Of a stretch of 64,000 nucleotides of DNA, positions 49,996 through 59,708 are shown one piece after another (the first letter of the stretch is position 1; the number at the start of each line of letters is the position of its first letter). The DNA comes from JBBRDU01 sp038230335 (GTDB taxonomy: Bacteria > Verrucomicrobiota > Verrucomicrobiia > Chthoniobacterales > UBA10450). Position numbers and translations under genes: made by a program. The notes below the pieces were generated by a model. The model saw only the letters and a list, made by a program, of their open reading frames with translations, was not told the DNA's origin and made no database searches. The DNA is taken from positions 1-64,000 of the forward strand of contig JBBRNL010000010.1 of the NCBI GenBank assembly GCA_038230335.1. Reading direction: 5' to 3'.

Positions 49996-51945
49996 ATGCT
50001 CACTGTTTCTCAACTGACGAAGTCTTTCAGCGGCCGAATCCTCTTTGAGGATGTGTCACTCCAGGTCAACCGGGGCGACCGCATTGGCCTGGTTGGACCG
50101 AATGGGGCGGGTAAATCCACTCTCTTTTCGCTTTTGTTGGGCGAGGCGTCTCCCGACACAGGCTCCATTAACTTTGAAAAGAATGCCACCATCGGTTTTT
50201 TGCCCCAGGAAACCGCGGCCGCCGGGGATGAAACCGTGCTGGAACTCGCTCTCGCCACCTCTCCCGAGTTGGTTGAGGCACAAAGAGTCATCAAAGAGCA
50301 CGAAAGCGGGAATGCCTCGGACGACGCAGCCTATCACGATGCACTCCATGTCTTTGACGAACACGGAGGTTGGCAGCTCGAGCCCAAAGCGAAGCGTGTC
50401 CTGGCCGGCCTCGCTTTTCGCGAGATTGATTTCGATCGTCCGGCCCGCGCCCTCAGCGGCGGCTGGATTATGCGTGCGCATCTCGCCCGGCTCCTCGTGA
50501 TGGAGCCGGATCTCCTTCTCCTCGACGAACCAACAAATCACCTCGATCTCGAATCCCTGGAATGGTTCCAGGAATATTTGAGAACCTACCCGGGTGCCAT
50601 CCTTATGATTTCGCACGATCGCGAGTTTCTTAATCAGCTCGTCGGAAGTATCGTTGCCATTGCGCATACCAAAATCGTTAGGTATCGAGGCAACTGGGAT
50701 AACTATCTCGAACAGAAAGCAGCCCGGGCCGAACAGCAGCTCTCCGCTTTTAAAAACCAGCAGAAAGAGATCGCCTCCCTTCAGCTCTTCGCCGATCGGT
50801 TTCGCGCCAAGGCGAGCAAGGCTTCTCAGGCGCAAAGCAAATTGAAGCAAATCGATCGCATGGAAAAAATTGCGGCGCCCGAAGCAGCCGGCAAGACGAT
50901 CAAATTCCGTTTCCCGCAGCCTGTTCGAAGTGGACTGCGCGCCATTTCACTCAACGGAGTGGATCACGCCTACGGCGAACTCGTCGTCTACCGCGGGCTG
51001 CAATTCCATGCCGAGCGCGGACAGCGAACCGTCCTGGTCGGCCCCAATGGCGCAGGAAAATCAACGCTCCTGAAGTTGCTCGCCGGCGTCTTGCCCGTTC
51101 AACATGGCGTGCGCGACCTCGGTCACAATGTTCGCGTCGGTTACTTCGCCCAGCATCGCGTGGAAATGCTGAATCCTCGCCACACGGTCATAGAGAGTGT
51201 GCTCGATGCGCCAAATCCCGTGCCGGAACAAACAGCGCGCACGGTCCTGGGCTCCTTCCTTTTCAGCGGCGACGCCGTCTTCAAACCGGTCGCGGTGCTC
51301 AGCGGTGGAGAGAAATCCCGTCTTGCTCTGGTCAAGCTTCTGCTCGATCCCCCCAATCTTCTCCTCATGGATGAGCCGACCACCCATCTGGACGTCGGGT
51401 CGATCGACGCGCTGATCGGTGCGCTCCAGCAATATCACGGCACCCTCATCTTCATCAGCCACGACGTGCACTTCATCCGCAAGATTGCCACCAGCGTCCT
51501 CCACATCAACGTGGGACGACTCACCCCATATCCCGGAGACTACGATTATTATCTGGAGAAATCGAAGGCTGTTTCCGCTCGAACCGCGCTGACCGCCGGA
51601 GCCACCTTGAGCAATGCTCAACCGCAGGTTGCCGCACGCAACGGCACGGAAAAGGGCGGACCCGGCCTGAAGGAACAAAAGGAGCGCAAGCGCCGTGAGG
51701 CAGAAGAGCGAAAGGAACTGGCCAAAGTGGAGCGCGAGAAAGCGCGGCACATCTCCGAGCTCGAAATGAAAATCGCTACCCTGGAAGGCCAGCAAAAGGA
51801 ACTAACGGCTGCGCTTGAAGATCCGGCCGCCTACGAGACGGGTGGGAAGGCCGTTGCCATCAATCGTGATCTAGCCGCTGTGTGCGATCACCTGGAGCGG
51901 CTCAACGCCGAGTGGGAAAAGACGACCGCCGTAGAACCGGATTGA
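49996..51945 (+). CDS. ABC-F family ATP-binding protein
   Basis: A 649-residue protein with two ABC ATPase domains and no membrane region. Walker A motifs are GLVGPNGAGKSTL and VLVGPNGAGKSTL; signature motifs are ALSGGWIMRAHLARLL and VLSGGEKSRLALVKLL; Walker B is LLLLDEPTNHLDLES and LLLMDEPTTHLDVGS. The linker between domains and a C-terminal coiled coil (EERKELAKVEREKARHISELEMKI) fit the Uup/YheS type. ABC-F proteins act on the ribosome, rescuing stalled complexes or conferring antibiotic tolerance. There is no transport partner. Confidence 0.93.
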   Translation: MLTVSQLTKSFSGRILFEDVSLQVNRGDRIGLVGPNGAGKSTLFSLLLGEASPDTGSINFEKNATIGFLPQETAAAGDETVLELALATSPELVEAQRVIKEHESGNASDDAAYHDALHVFDEHGGWQLEPKAKRVLAGLAFREIDFDRPARALSGGWIMRAHLARLLVMEPDLLLLDEPTNHLDLESLEWFQEYLRTYPGAILMISHDREFLNQLVGSIVAIAHTKIVRYRGNWDNYLEQKAARAEQQLSAFKNQQKEIASLQLFADRFRAKASKASQAQSKLKQIDRMEKIAAPEAAGKTIKFRFPQPVRSGLRAISLNGVDHAYGELVVYRGLQFHAERGQRTVLVGPNGAGKSTLLKLLAGVLPVQHGVRDLGHNVRVGYFAQHRVEMLNPRHTVIESVLDAPNPVPEQTARTVLGSFLFSGDAVFKPVAVLSGGEKSRLALVKLLLDPPNLLLMDEPTTHLDVGSIDALIGALQQYHGTLIFISHDVHFIRKIATSVLHINVGRLTPYPGDYDYYLEKSKAVSARTALTAGATLSNAQPQVAARNGTEKGGPGLKEQKERKRREAEERKELAKVEREKARHISELEMKIATLEGQQKELTAALEDPAAYETGGKAVAINRDLAAVCDHLERLNAEWEKTTAVEPD

Positions 51946-52031
51946 CCGGGATGGTGGTCTCAGGGCGACCGCGTGAATCGCCCGGCATGGTGCGGGGCTT
52001 CATGTTGAGTCCGTTACCCGGCCATCGCGCA

Positions 52032-53942
52032 TCAATGTGGCGTACCCTTCAAATACTGATCCTCAAAATCAAGGATCGCCTTATACGCTCGAATCTCGTT
52101 GGCCTTTTTCGTAAAACCGTGCCCTTCATTATCAAACACGACGTATTCGACCACCCCGCCCTTCTTCTTGATCGCGTCCACAATCTCGTCCGACTCGGGT
52201 TTAATCACGCGCGGATCGTTTGCGCCCTGCAAGACCATGAGCGGCCGGACAACCTTGTCGGCGTGAAACAGGGGCGAGATGTCGCGTAACATTTGCTCCT
52301 GCGTGACCGGGTCTCCGATCTCCGCGTAAAGCCCCCGGCGTTCTGATTCCCAGTAGGCCGGAATGCTTTTTAAGGTTCGCACCCAGTTTGACACGCCAAA
52401 AATATCGACGCCAGTCGCAAACTCTTCCGGCTTGAAGGCGAGCGCGGCTAGAACCATATAACCACCATATGATCCGCCCATAATCCCGATCTTATCCGGA
52501 TTCACGTAGCCTAACGACGACAAGTATTTCTTGGCCTCGACGCAATCCCACAATGGCTCCCGACCGTGCTTGCGATCGTCTGCCATGAAAAAGGTTTTCC
52601 CATATCCGCTTGATCCGCGGTTGTTCACATCCAGCACGGCGTAATCGTGATTCGCCAAATACTGCACCGACGCGTTGTAAGGAGTGCGCGCCTGCCCCCC
52701 CGGACCACCATGCACGCGCACAATCGCCGGAACCTTATTCTCAGCCGTCGCACTGTGCGGCTGATACAGAATGGCCGGAATCTCCAAACCATCGAAAGAT
52801 TTGTAGCGGACGACGCTCGCCTCTACCAGGTCGGCCGGATTTATCACGGGATTAAGACTGTCCGTCAGCTTGATCGCCTTCTTCGAGTCGAAATCATAGA
52901 CGTAAAGATTCCCGGGCGAACGAGAGCCATCATGGTAAAAAGCCAATCTGGTTTCACTGTCCGAAATATGGATCCCGCTAATATCGCCGTCCGGCAGCGC
53001 GGGCAGATCCACGGTTTTGCCGGTGCCTTCTTCGTAAATTTTGATCTTGGTGCGCGCGTCCTCATTTGTGCTCACCACCCGATATTTTCCGTTGTACGAG
53101 AAGTAGGTGGCCGTGATATCCCATGGCGCCTTCTCCACCTCGCTGCGCACGCCATTGGCCAGATCGTAACGCGCGATATACGTAAACTCGCCCCCCTCGT
53201 TGGAGAGAAAGTAGAGATACTTCGAGCTGGGATCAAAGGCTTGGGCGCTGTTGCTCACGTCGCCCTGGTGCGGCGTGATATTCTTCATCTCCTTGGTCTC
53301 CGTATTGTAAACGTAGACGTCAGAATCGGACGTCGACCTGCCTGGCTTGGTAAATGCGATGCATCGCCGGTTTGCGGAGATGTCGGCGAATTGAAAACCC
53401 TTCTCGTCCTGGTAAAGCAATCGCGCCTTCAGGTCCGCCGCATTCATTTGGAAAATATCGAAGAACTTGGGATTCCGTTCGTTCGTTGAAAAGTAGAACG
53501 ATTTGCGATCGTGACTCCACCCAAGAAAATTGGCCTTCACCTTGTCGCCTGGAGTCAGGTCGCGCTCCTTCCCGTCCTTATCTCTCATATATATATGAGA
53601 GTTTTCGTTGCCACCCTTGTCGTACGTGTAAAGGAATCGATCATCCGCCGGAAAGGTGGAGACGATGTAAGTGCTCTCCTGCGTGGAATGAGTCAGCTGT
53701 TTGGGCACACCTCCTCCAATCGGGACACTGCAGACGTTGAAGATGCCACTTTTGTTTGAATGAAATAAAATGGACTTCTCGTCGTTCGAAAAGGCGGAGC
53801 CGCCAATTCGGACCGTATCCATGAACTGCTCAATGGTGTATTGCTTCGTCCCTTGGGCGCCGGGTGATGGATGGGGCGATTGGGCGAGCAGGGCCGAGCC
53901 GCTAATAAACAGCGAGATGAGGGCAAGCAATGTCTTAGGCAT
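52032..53942 (-). CDS. S9 family (prolyl oligopeptidase-like) secreted peptidase
   Basis: A 636-residue protein with a signal peptide (MPKTLLALISLFISGSALLAQ), a beta-propeller half containing WD40/TolB-like repeats (FHSNKSGIFNV, FSTNERNPKFFDI) and a C-terminal alpha/beta hydrolase domain. The catalytic serine is in IGIMGGSYGGYMVLA, the Asp in GANDPRV and the His in EGHGF. It is likely a periplasmic or secreted dipeptidyl- or acylaminoacyl-peptidase. It is convergent with the ABC-F gene. Confidence 0.92.
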   Translation of the reverse strand: MPKTLLALISLFISGSALLAQSPHPSPGAQGTKQYTIEQFMDTVRIGGSAFSNDEKSILFHSNKSGIFNVCSVPIGGGVPKQLTHSTQESTYIVSTFPADDRFLYTYDKGGNENSHIYMRDKDGKERDLTPGDKVKANFLGWSHDRKSFYFSTNERNPKFFDIFQMNAADLKARLLYQDEKGFQFADISANRRCIAFTKPGRSTSDSDVYVYNTETKEMKNITPHQGDVSNSAQAFDPSSKYLYFLSNEGGEFTYIARYDLANGVRSEVEKAPWDITATYFSYNGKYRVVSTNEDARTKIKIYEEGTGKTVDLPALPDGDISGIHISDSETRLAFYHDGSRSPGNLYVYDFDSKKAIKLTDSLNPVINPADLVEASVVRYKSFDGLEIPAILYQPHSATAENKVPAIVRVHGGPGGQARTPYNASVQYLANHDYAVLDVNNRGSSGYGKTFFMADDRKHGREPLWDCVEAKKYLSSLGYVNPDKIGIMGGSYGGYMVLAALAFKPEEFATGVDIFGVSNWVRTLKSIPAYWESERRGLYAEIGDPVTQEQMLRDISPLFHADKVVRPLMVLQGANDPRVIKPESDEIVDAIKKKGGVVEYVVFDNEGHGFTKKANEIRAYKAILDFEDQYLKGTPH

Positions 53943-54057
53943 ATTCCGTTACGGCTGTGCCAATTCACCGACGTTCAACCCCTTGTCAATGAAGCGTAGC
54001 CCCTTGCACAGTTGAACAGAGACGGTGAAGACAGCCAAGAACCTCAATTTTCCTCCG

Positions 54058-54098
54058 AATTGAGCGTTGGACGCTGAGCGTGGGCCGTCGGACGTTTC
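54058..54098. repeat. GACGTTGAGCG-type repeat upstream of the rhodanese gene
   Basis: Reads GAATTGAGCGTTGGACGCTG and continues AGCGTGGGCCGTCGGACGTTT. It is the same unit family as inside obg and before surE. It ends about 12 bases before the rhodanese start codon, so it forms part of its 5' region. Confidence 0.75.
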
Positions 54099-54110
54099 GC
54101 TTCTTTCTCC

Positions 54111-54647
54111 ATGCGTCCCCCGATCATCATCGCGATCTTGATTCTTCTCCTGGGCACGGCGGCCATGCTTCGAGCACAAGGCCTGGAATGGTCTTTCGTT
54201 AATTGGAAGGTTCGCCACGATTTTCCCGACGTGCCTCGCATCGATGCGCCGCAGCTCGAGCAATGGTTGCGTGATCCGCACCGCGAGAAACCTCTCCTGT
54301 TGGATGTACGCACCAAACCGGAGTATGACGTCAGTCATATCCACGGCGCCCAACGCATTGAGCCTGGTTCTGATGCCGCGTCCATCGGCCTGTCCAAAAA
54401 CAAACTGATCGTCACCTACTGTTCAGTTGGTTATCGCTCCGCCGGTCTCGCCCAAAAATTGCGTGACGCCGGCTTCACCAATGTCCAAAACATGTCAGGC
54501 TCGATCTTTGACTGGGCGAATAGGGGTTACCAGATCGAGCAGAACGACCGCCCGGCGCACAAGGTGCATCCTTATAACGCCCGATGGGGCAAGCTGCTAA
54601 AAAAAGAATTACGCGCGGATGTGCCTGCGGCCGCTTCCGGACTTTAG
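54111..54647 (+). CDS. Rhodanese-like sulfurtransferase domain protein, membrane or periplasmic
   Basis: A 178-residue protein starting with a hydrophobic signal or anchor (RPPIIIAILILLLGTAAML). The rhodanese domain has LLLDVRTKPEYDVSHIHGA and the active-site loop with C104 (VTYCSVGYRSAGLA), followed by DAGFTNVQNMSGSIFDW. The C104-centred loop of six residues can form a persulfide. It transfers sulfur or acts in detoxification. It is transcribed opposite to the S9 peptidase and the large Asp-box gene. Confidence 0.88.
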   Translation: MRPPIIIAILILLLGTAAMLRAQGLEWSFVNWKVRHDFPDVPRIDAPQLEQWLRDPHREKPLLLDVRTKPEYDVSHIHGAQRIEPGSDAASIGLSKNKLIVTYCSVGYRSAGLAQKLRDAGFTNVQNMSGSIFDWANRGYQIEQNDRPAHKVHPYNARWGKLLKKELRADVPAAASGL

Positions 54648-54650
54648 GTG

Positions 54651-57600
54651 TTAGTGCAGGAGACGGAACGACCTCGGCAAAACCACTTGTGCGACCGCTC
54701 GGTCAGGGTCGCCTGATCGGGCGAAGTCTGATGACGCGCTACCTAACGGCGCATCGTTCACCGCCACTTTCGCCGGCGCCGCCCCTACAGGTGCCGCCCC
54801 TTTTGCCTTGAGCGCTTCATTCAGGTCTGCCAGACCCTTCGTATTTAACTGCTCAAAATCTGTCGTCGCGTCGCTTAGCTCTCGCCGAAGCGCATCGATA
54901 TTGGCGATTTGATATTCGGCGGGTTTGCCTTCGAAACTCAGGATAGCGCCATAAATTTGATCGGTATGCTCGCGCAGACGTTCTTCTCCCGTAATCGCCC
55001 CCCCTTCGGTGGTCGCCACGATTTGTTTGCGAACCGCGTCCACCTTGCCGTCGAAATCCGTAATTTGCCTGCGCGCCGGCTCGGCCTGTGAGGCTGACGC
55101 CTTGGCCAGATTGCCGCGTAAAGCGAGTATCCGATCCATCAAGGCGCTCTCGTCGCCGAATAAGTCGCGAACTTTCATGGCCGCGTCGAACTGCGCTTTG
55201 CGGTCGGCCTCGCTAAATTTGGCGCGTCGATCCAGGCCCACGGTTAGGTTCGTCTCTGAAACTTTCCCGGCCTTCGTCATGCGGACAGTGTAAACACCCG
55301 GCAAAACGCGCGGACCATGGATGCCGGCAAAGGCAATTTGAGCAGCGGGCGGAACGCGCGGCGGCTTCTCCGTCATACTCCAAACTACGCGGTTCAGACC
55401 GGGCCTTTTGCTGGCCGGCACCTCGTCCACGACTCTGCCGGAGGCATCGAGTATCTCGATTTTCAATTTGCCGAAAAGATGACGGGATTTCTGGTAGTAA
55501 GTGATGACCGCGCCATCCGGCGGGTTGTCGCCGACGAACGTTGCATCGCCGCTGGCCCATCCCCCGTTTCCTTGAATGCGCTGCTGCACCGGTTGCGCAG
55601 AAATGAAGACGGCCTCCTGCGTCAGCACCTCCGGGGTGAGTGCGCGGAGCGGCGTGATGTCATCGATAATCCACAGCCCGCGTCCATGTGTGGCCAGGAC
55701 GAGAGAATGAGTGCGCGGCTGGATGGCAAAATCGCGCACCGCCACGGCCGGAAACCTTGAGCCTTTGAATTGCGCCCAGGCTTTGCCGCCATCGATCGAG
55801 ACGTAGAGGCCGAATTCGGTCCCGAGAAAGAGCAAGCCCGGCTGGAGCACGTCTTCCTTGATGACATGGGCATACCCCTTCACTCCTTTGGCTTCCTCCG
55901 GACTAACGAGCGGTGCCCAGGTAGCGCCAAAATCTGACGTCTTGAAAACGTAGGGCGTGAAATCGCCCATGGTGTGCCGGTCGAAAGCGGCATAGGCCGT
56001 GCCCGCCTCGAAGTTACTGGCGTGAACCCAGCTCACCCATGAGCTCTTCGGGAGTCCGGGCACATTGCCGATCAGGTTCTTCCAGCTTTTGCCGCCGTCG
56101 CGCGTGAGCTGAAGATTGCCATCATCTGTTCCCACCCAGATGGTTGATTTGTCCCTGGGCGATTCGCTGATCGCATAAATCGTGGTATGCATTTCGGCTG
56201 CCGAGTTGTCGATCGTGACCCCGCCGGACTGTTCCTGCTTCTGCTTCTCCGGATCGTTCGTCGTCAGATCCGGGGAAATGCGTTCCCAGTTCTGTCCGTG
56301 ATCGCGCGAGCGAAAAAGGAATTGTGCACCGATATAAATAGTCCCCTTTTCGTTCGGCGATATGGCCATCGGAGTATTCCAGTTAAAACGCAGTTTTTCC
56401 TTATAGTTAGGCCGTGGCTGAATAATCCGCGCCTCGTGCGAATGACGATTGACCCGCGCGAGGGATCCGCCTTGGAATTCGGCATACACGTAATCCTGAT
56501 CAGCTGGATCGGTAAACACGTGAAAGCCGTCTCCGTTATATAAATTTTCCCACTGAGCATTGGCAATGCCGCCGGGAAATTCCGATTGCCCTACCCAGCA
56601 GCTGTTGTCCTGCAATCCTCCGTAGACACGAAACGGATCGTTATCGTCCACGCTGACATGATAAAACTGCGAGATGGGAAGATTCTCCGATTTCCACCAT
56701 TTACTGCCGCCGTTGTAGGAATACCACATTCCCCCATCGTCGCCCGAAAATACGGTCTGCGGATTGGTCGGATCGATCCAGACGTCATGCACGTCTCCGT
56801 GTGCACCTTGAAAACCGCCCACGGTCGAGAAACTCTTGCCCCCATCTTCGCTCATGATGAGAGCGCCATCGGTTTTAAAAATCCGATCGGGGTTTTTCGG
56901 GTCAACAATCAAACTGGCGAAGTAAAACGGTCGCCACACCATCCAGGTACTTTTGTCGCGCCGATCCCACGTCTGCCCTCCGTCGTCCGAGACGTAGAGA
57001 GCACTCTCGGTTGACTCGACGAAGGCATAGACGCGCCGTGCGTTTGAAGGAGCGATGGCCACCGCAATTCGGCCATAGGGCTTTTTCGCAAAACCCTTGC
57101 TGTTTTCCGGCGCAATCTCTGTCCACGTCTTACCCCCGTCAGCCGATCGAAAAAGACCGCTGCCGGATGGTTGGTCCGGGCCTTCGCCGCCCGAACGGAA
57201 GGTCCAGCCTTTTCGCCGAAAGTCCCAGAGCCCGGCGAACATCTTGTTTGGATCGGTCGGGTCGATTGCAATGGTTGAACACCCCGTGGAAAGATTTGAG
57301 CCCTTTAATACCCGACTCCATGTCTTTCCGCCGTCAGTTGTTTTATAGAGCCCGCGGTCGGGCGAGTCGCTCCAAAGTGCGCCGGGTACAGCCGCAAAGG
57401 CCGTTTCGCTGTTGCTCGGATCGACCAGAATCTTTGAGATTCGCTCGGATTTATCCAGGCCCGCGTGCGTCCATGTCTCCCCCCCGTCGGTCGATCTATA
57501 AACCCCGTTTCCAATCGACACACTGTTGCGCGTCCAGGATTCTCCCGTTCCAACCCAGACGTTCTTCGTGTTTTTCGGATCAAGCGCGATCGCACCGATG

Positions 57601-57878
57601 GACTGAACCGGCTGTTCATCGAAAACCGGCCGGTAGCGCGTTCCGCTGTCATCCGATTTCCAGACACCGCCACTGGCCGCGCCGACAAATAGGGTAATCT
57701 TGCCCGACGGTTCTTTCGTGGCGGCCATGGCCGAGACGCGCCCGCTCATGGCGGCGGACCCGATGTTTCGGGCATTCAGACCCGAGATGGTGGCCGAAGA
57801 GTAGGGCGCCGTTTCGTCGCCGCGCGCGATCGTCCCGCCACAAAGAGCAACCAGCGCTAGTAAATTCAGAAAACGCAT
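54651..57878 (-). CDS. Very large Asp-box (BNR/sortilin-VPS10-like) secreted glycosidase-type protein
   Basis: The start ATG 57878 (MRFLNLLALVALCGGTIARGDE) gives a signal peptide; a longer upstream frame lacks one. The 1075 residues contain at least ten Asp-box motifs (STDGGETW, TTDGGKTW, SADGGKTW, SDDGGQTW, SEDGGKSF, SRDHGQNW, TRDGGKSW, TSDFGATW, SIDGGKAW). They are arranged as one or two beta propellers, as in VPS10/sortilin and xyloglucan-active GH74-like proteins. The C-terminal 250 residues hold beta-sandwich and helical sequence (QFDAAMKVRDLFGDESALMDRIL). A LolA-like protein gene ends seven bases before it. Catalytic residues are not identifiable. Confidence 0.85.
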   Translation of the reverse strand: MRFLNLLALVALCGGTIARGDETAPYSSATISGLNARNIGSAAMSGRVSAMAATKEPSGKITLFVGAASGGVWKSDDSGTRYRPVFDEQPVQSIGAIALDPKNTKNVWVGTGESWTRNSVSIGNGVYRSTDGGETWTHAGLDKSERISKILVDPSNSETAFAAVPGALWSDSPDRGLYKTTDGGKTWSRVLKGSNLSTGCSTIAIDPTDPNKMFAGLWDFRRKGWTFRSGGEGPDQPSGSGLFRSADGGKTWTEIAPENSKGFAKKPYGRIAVAIAPSNARRVYAFVESTESALYVSDDGGQTWDRRDKSTWMVWRPFYFASLIVDPKNPDRIFKTDGALIMSEDGGKSFSTVGGFQGAHGDVHDVWIDPTNPQTVFSGDDGGMWYSYNGGSKWWKSENLPISQFYHVSVDDNDPFRVYGGLQDNSCWVGQSEFPGGIANAQWENLYNGDGFHVFTDPADQDYVYAEFQGGSLARVNRHSHEARIIQPRPNYKEKLRFNWNTPMAISPNEKGTIYIGAQFLFRSRDHGQNWERISPDLTTNDPEKQKQEQSGGVTIDNSAAEMHTTIYAISESPRDKSTIWVGTDDGNLQLTRDGGKSWKNLIGNVPGLPKSSWVSWVHASNFEAGTAYAAFDRHTMGDFTPYVFKTSDFGATWAPLVSPEEAKGVKGYAHVIKEDVLQPGLLFLGTEFGLYVSIDGGKAWAQFKGSRFPAVAVRDFAIQPRTHSLVLATHGRGLWIIDDITPLRALTPEVLTQEAVFISAQPVQQRIQGNGGWASGDATFVGDNPPDGAVITYYQKSRHLFGKLKIEILDASGRVVDEVPASKRPGLNRVVWSMTEKPPRVPPAAQIAFAGIHGPRVLPGVYTVRMTKAGKVSETNLTVGLDRRAKFSEADRKAQFDAAMKVRDLFGDESALMDRILALRGNLAKASASQAEPARRQITDFDGKVDAVRKQIVATTEGGAITGEERLREHTDQIYGAILSFEGKPAEYQIANIDALRRELSDATTDFEQLNTKGLADLNEALKAKGAAPVGAAPAKVAVNDAPLGSASSDFARSGDPDRAVAQVVLPRSFRLLH

Positions 57879-57885
57879 AATGATA

Positions 57886-58641
57886 TTATTTTGAGATTGT
57901 TGCGGGGAAGTGAAACGCGGCATCGTCGACCGCGACGTTCGCCTCGGCCTTTTCCAAAACGATTTTTTGTTTGTCGGCCGCATTTTTTGGACCTGCTTCG
58001 ATGGAGAATGGAACGAACATGCCCTCGATTTTTTCGTAATCGCCAAGATCGGTCTCCACCTCTATCTGCGCGCCTTGTTCGATTCGCTGGCTCAGGATCC
58101 GGATATCGAGAAAGTGGTCGGGGTCGAGGTAAACAAAACTCACATCTCCGTTTTTGCGCACGACCTTGAGCTTGTGTGCGGCCGTCCCCTCCACGTCTTC
58201 CGTACCGAGATAAGTGACGGTGCTGCCGTTCTCTTTCCAGTCGATGAGCGGCCCACCGATCTCCGCGTCTTCCATTAACGCTTTACAATCGTCGGCCGAC
58301 AACTTCTCCGGATCCTTACGACCCTGAAAAGGCGAAATCTTCCAGCCATCTTTCCCATCATAGGCTTGGATGAGCGTCATCCCTTGAAGGGTTGCTTCCG
58401 TGCGCACTTCGCCCGGACGTTTCTTCGTTTGAGTGTAGCCGAGTTGAACCTGACCACTGTTCACGATCAATTTGCCTGAGATGCGCAGGGATTTCATCGC
58501 GCTGATCGCAGCCGGGCCGCCCTTCGCCTCTATATTTTTGGCGACTAACTGATCAACGGTCGGCGGCGCCGAGTTTTGGGCAAGGAGACAAGGCTGAATG
58601 AGAGCCGTAATGGAAAGGAAGAGGACAAAACGTAGGTACAT
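57886..58641 (-). CDS. LolA-like/DUF4292-type outer membrane lipoprotein-sorting protein
   Basis: A 251-residue secreted protein with signal MYLRFVLFLSITALIQPCLLA. The core (KNIEAKGGPAAISAMKSLRISGKLI, QAYDGKDGWKISPFQG, YLDPDHFLDIRILSQRIEQGAQIEVETDLGDYEKIEGMFVPFSIE) matches the lipoprotein-sorting-like family often found beside exported enzymes in Verrucomicrobiota and Acidobacteria. It lies seven bases before the Asp-box gene, so the two form a transcription unit. Its ligand is unknown. Confidence 0.82.
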   Translation of the reverse strand: MYLRFVLFLSITALIQPCLLAQNSAPPTVDQLVAKNIEAKGGPAAISAMKSLRISGKLIVNSGQVQLGYTQTKKRPGEVRTEATLQGMTLIQAYDGKDGWKISPFQGRKDPEKLSADDCKALMEDAEIGGPLIDWKENGSTVTYLGTEDVEGTAAHKLKVVRKNGDVSFVYLDPDHFLDIRILSQRIEQGAQIEVETDLGDYEKIEGMFVPFSIEAGPKNAADKQKIVLEKAEANVAVDDAAFHFPATISK

Positions 58642-58841
58642 AGTGGTATGGAGAGGCAGGGATCAAAGAACGCGCGCGTCTCCACTATGCAAGCCATGTA
58701 CCAAATCCAATAAAGTGTTATAAAGCTCTCGTTTTGTTCGCGTTGCACAAGGTTGATATTTGCCTCCGTCCAATAAAATATCCCACAATCGGGATTTGAG
58801 TGCGCGATTTCGGGAACGCCCGTCAAATCCGTGCCCGTTTT

Positions 58842-59708
58842 TTACAGATTCAACCTGGACCGACCGCCTTCGCGCCGTCGTTGCTCGTCCACGCGAAAAA
58901 GCTCGTTTAGTTCTCCGTGCGGCGCCGCATGGGCGAATCCGCCAAACGTCCCGTGGCCAATCAATTCTTCCGCCGCACGCATGAACTCCCCCCACGCCAC
59001 GCGCGCCAATGCACCCCCGACACTGACGCGGCGCACGCCGAGCGCGGCGACCTCCGCAATGGTTAGGCCATCGGGCCCACTGATCAGCACATTCACCGGC
59101 TTCGGTGCCACCGCCGCAACCACGGCAGAAACTTCTTCGCGCGTCTCGAGGCCCGGCGCGTACAGGCAATCGGCCCCCGCCTTCGCGTAGGCTTGCAACC
59201 GGCGCACCACCTCTGCGATGTCGTCCTGACCGACGAGGAAGTTTTCGGCGCGACCGACCAGAATGACATTGCCTCCTGCTCGGTCGATGGACGCGCGCGC
59301 TGCTTTTATCCGCTCAACCGCATGGTCCAGTTCGTAGAGCGGCTTCGCCTTGTCGCCGGTCGAGTCCTCAATGGAAAGGCCCGAAACACCCGTCTCCACG
59401 CAAAGTCTTACGTTCTCGGCCAGTTCTTCAGGTCCAGATGCGAAGCCATTCTCGAAATCGGCATTTACGGGAATGTCCGTGGCCTCAACCAACTCACGAA
59501 TATGAGCGAGCATCACGTCGCGCGGGACGGCGTTGTCGGGTAGTCCGCGCGAGAATGCGAAACCCGCCGAAGAAGTGGCGATGGCCTTGAATCCGAGGTG
59601 CTGCAGATAGCGCGCGCTGCCGATATCCCAGGGATTAGGAATGGTGAAGCAACCGCTCTCGTGAAGTTGACGGAACGCCGCGCGCTTTGCGGTCATCGTC
59701 GTCATCAT
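58842..59708 (-). CDS. Isocitrate lyase/PEP mutase family protein
   Basis: A 288-residue barrel enzyme. The opening FRQLHESGCFTIPNPWDIGSARYLQHLGFKAIATSSAGFA, then VNADFENGFASGPEELAENV, GVSGLSIEDSTGD, VGRAENFLVG and PVNVLISGPDGLTIAEVAALGVRRVSVGGAL match the PEPM/oxaloacetate-hydrolase group. The KKCGH loop of true isocitrate lyases is absent. The reaction could be cleavage of a C-C or C-P bond; the substrate is not known. Its start codon overlaps the stop of the flavoprotein gene downstream (ATGA-type). Confidence 0.87.
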   Translation of the reverse strand: MMTTMTAKRAAFRQLHESGCFTIPNPWDIGSARYLQHLGFKAIATSSAGFAFSRGLPDNAVPRDVMLAHIRELVEATDIPVNADFENGFASGPEELAENVRLCVETGVSGLSIEDSTGDKAKPLYELDHAVERIKAARASIDRAGGNVILVGRAENFLVGQDDIAEVVRRLQAYAKAGADCLYAPGLETREEVSAVVAAVAPKPVNVLISGPDGLTIAEVAALGVRRVSVGGALARVAWGEFMRAAEELIGHGTFGGFAHAAPHGELNELFRVDEQRRREGGRSRLNL

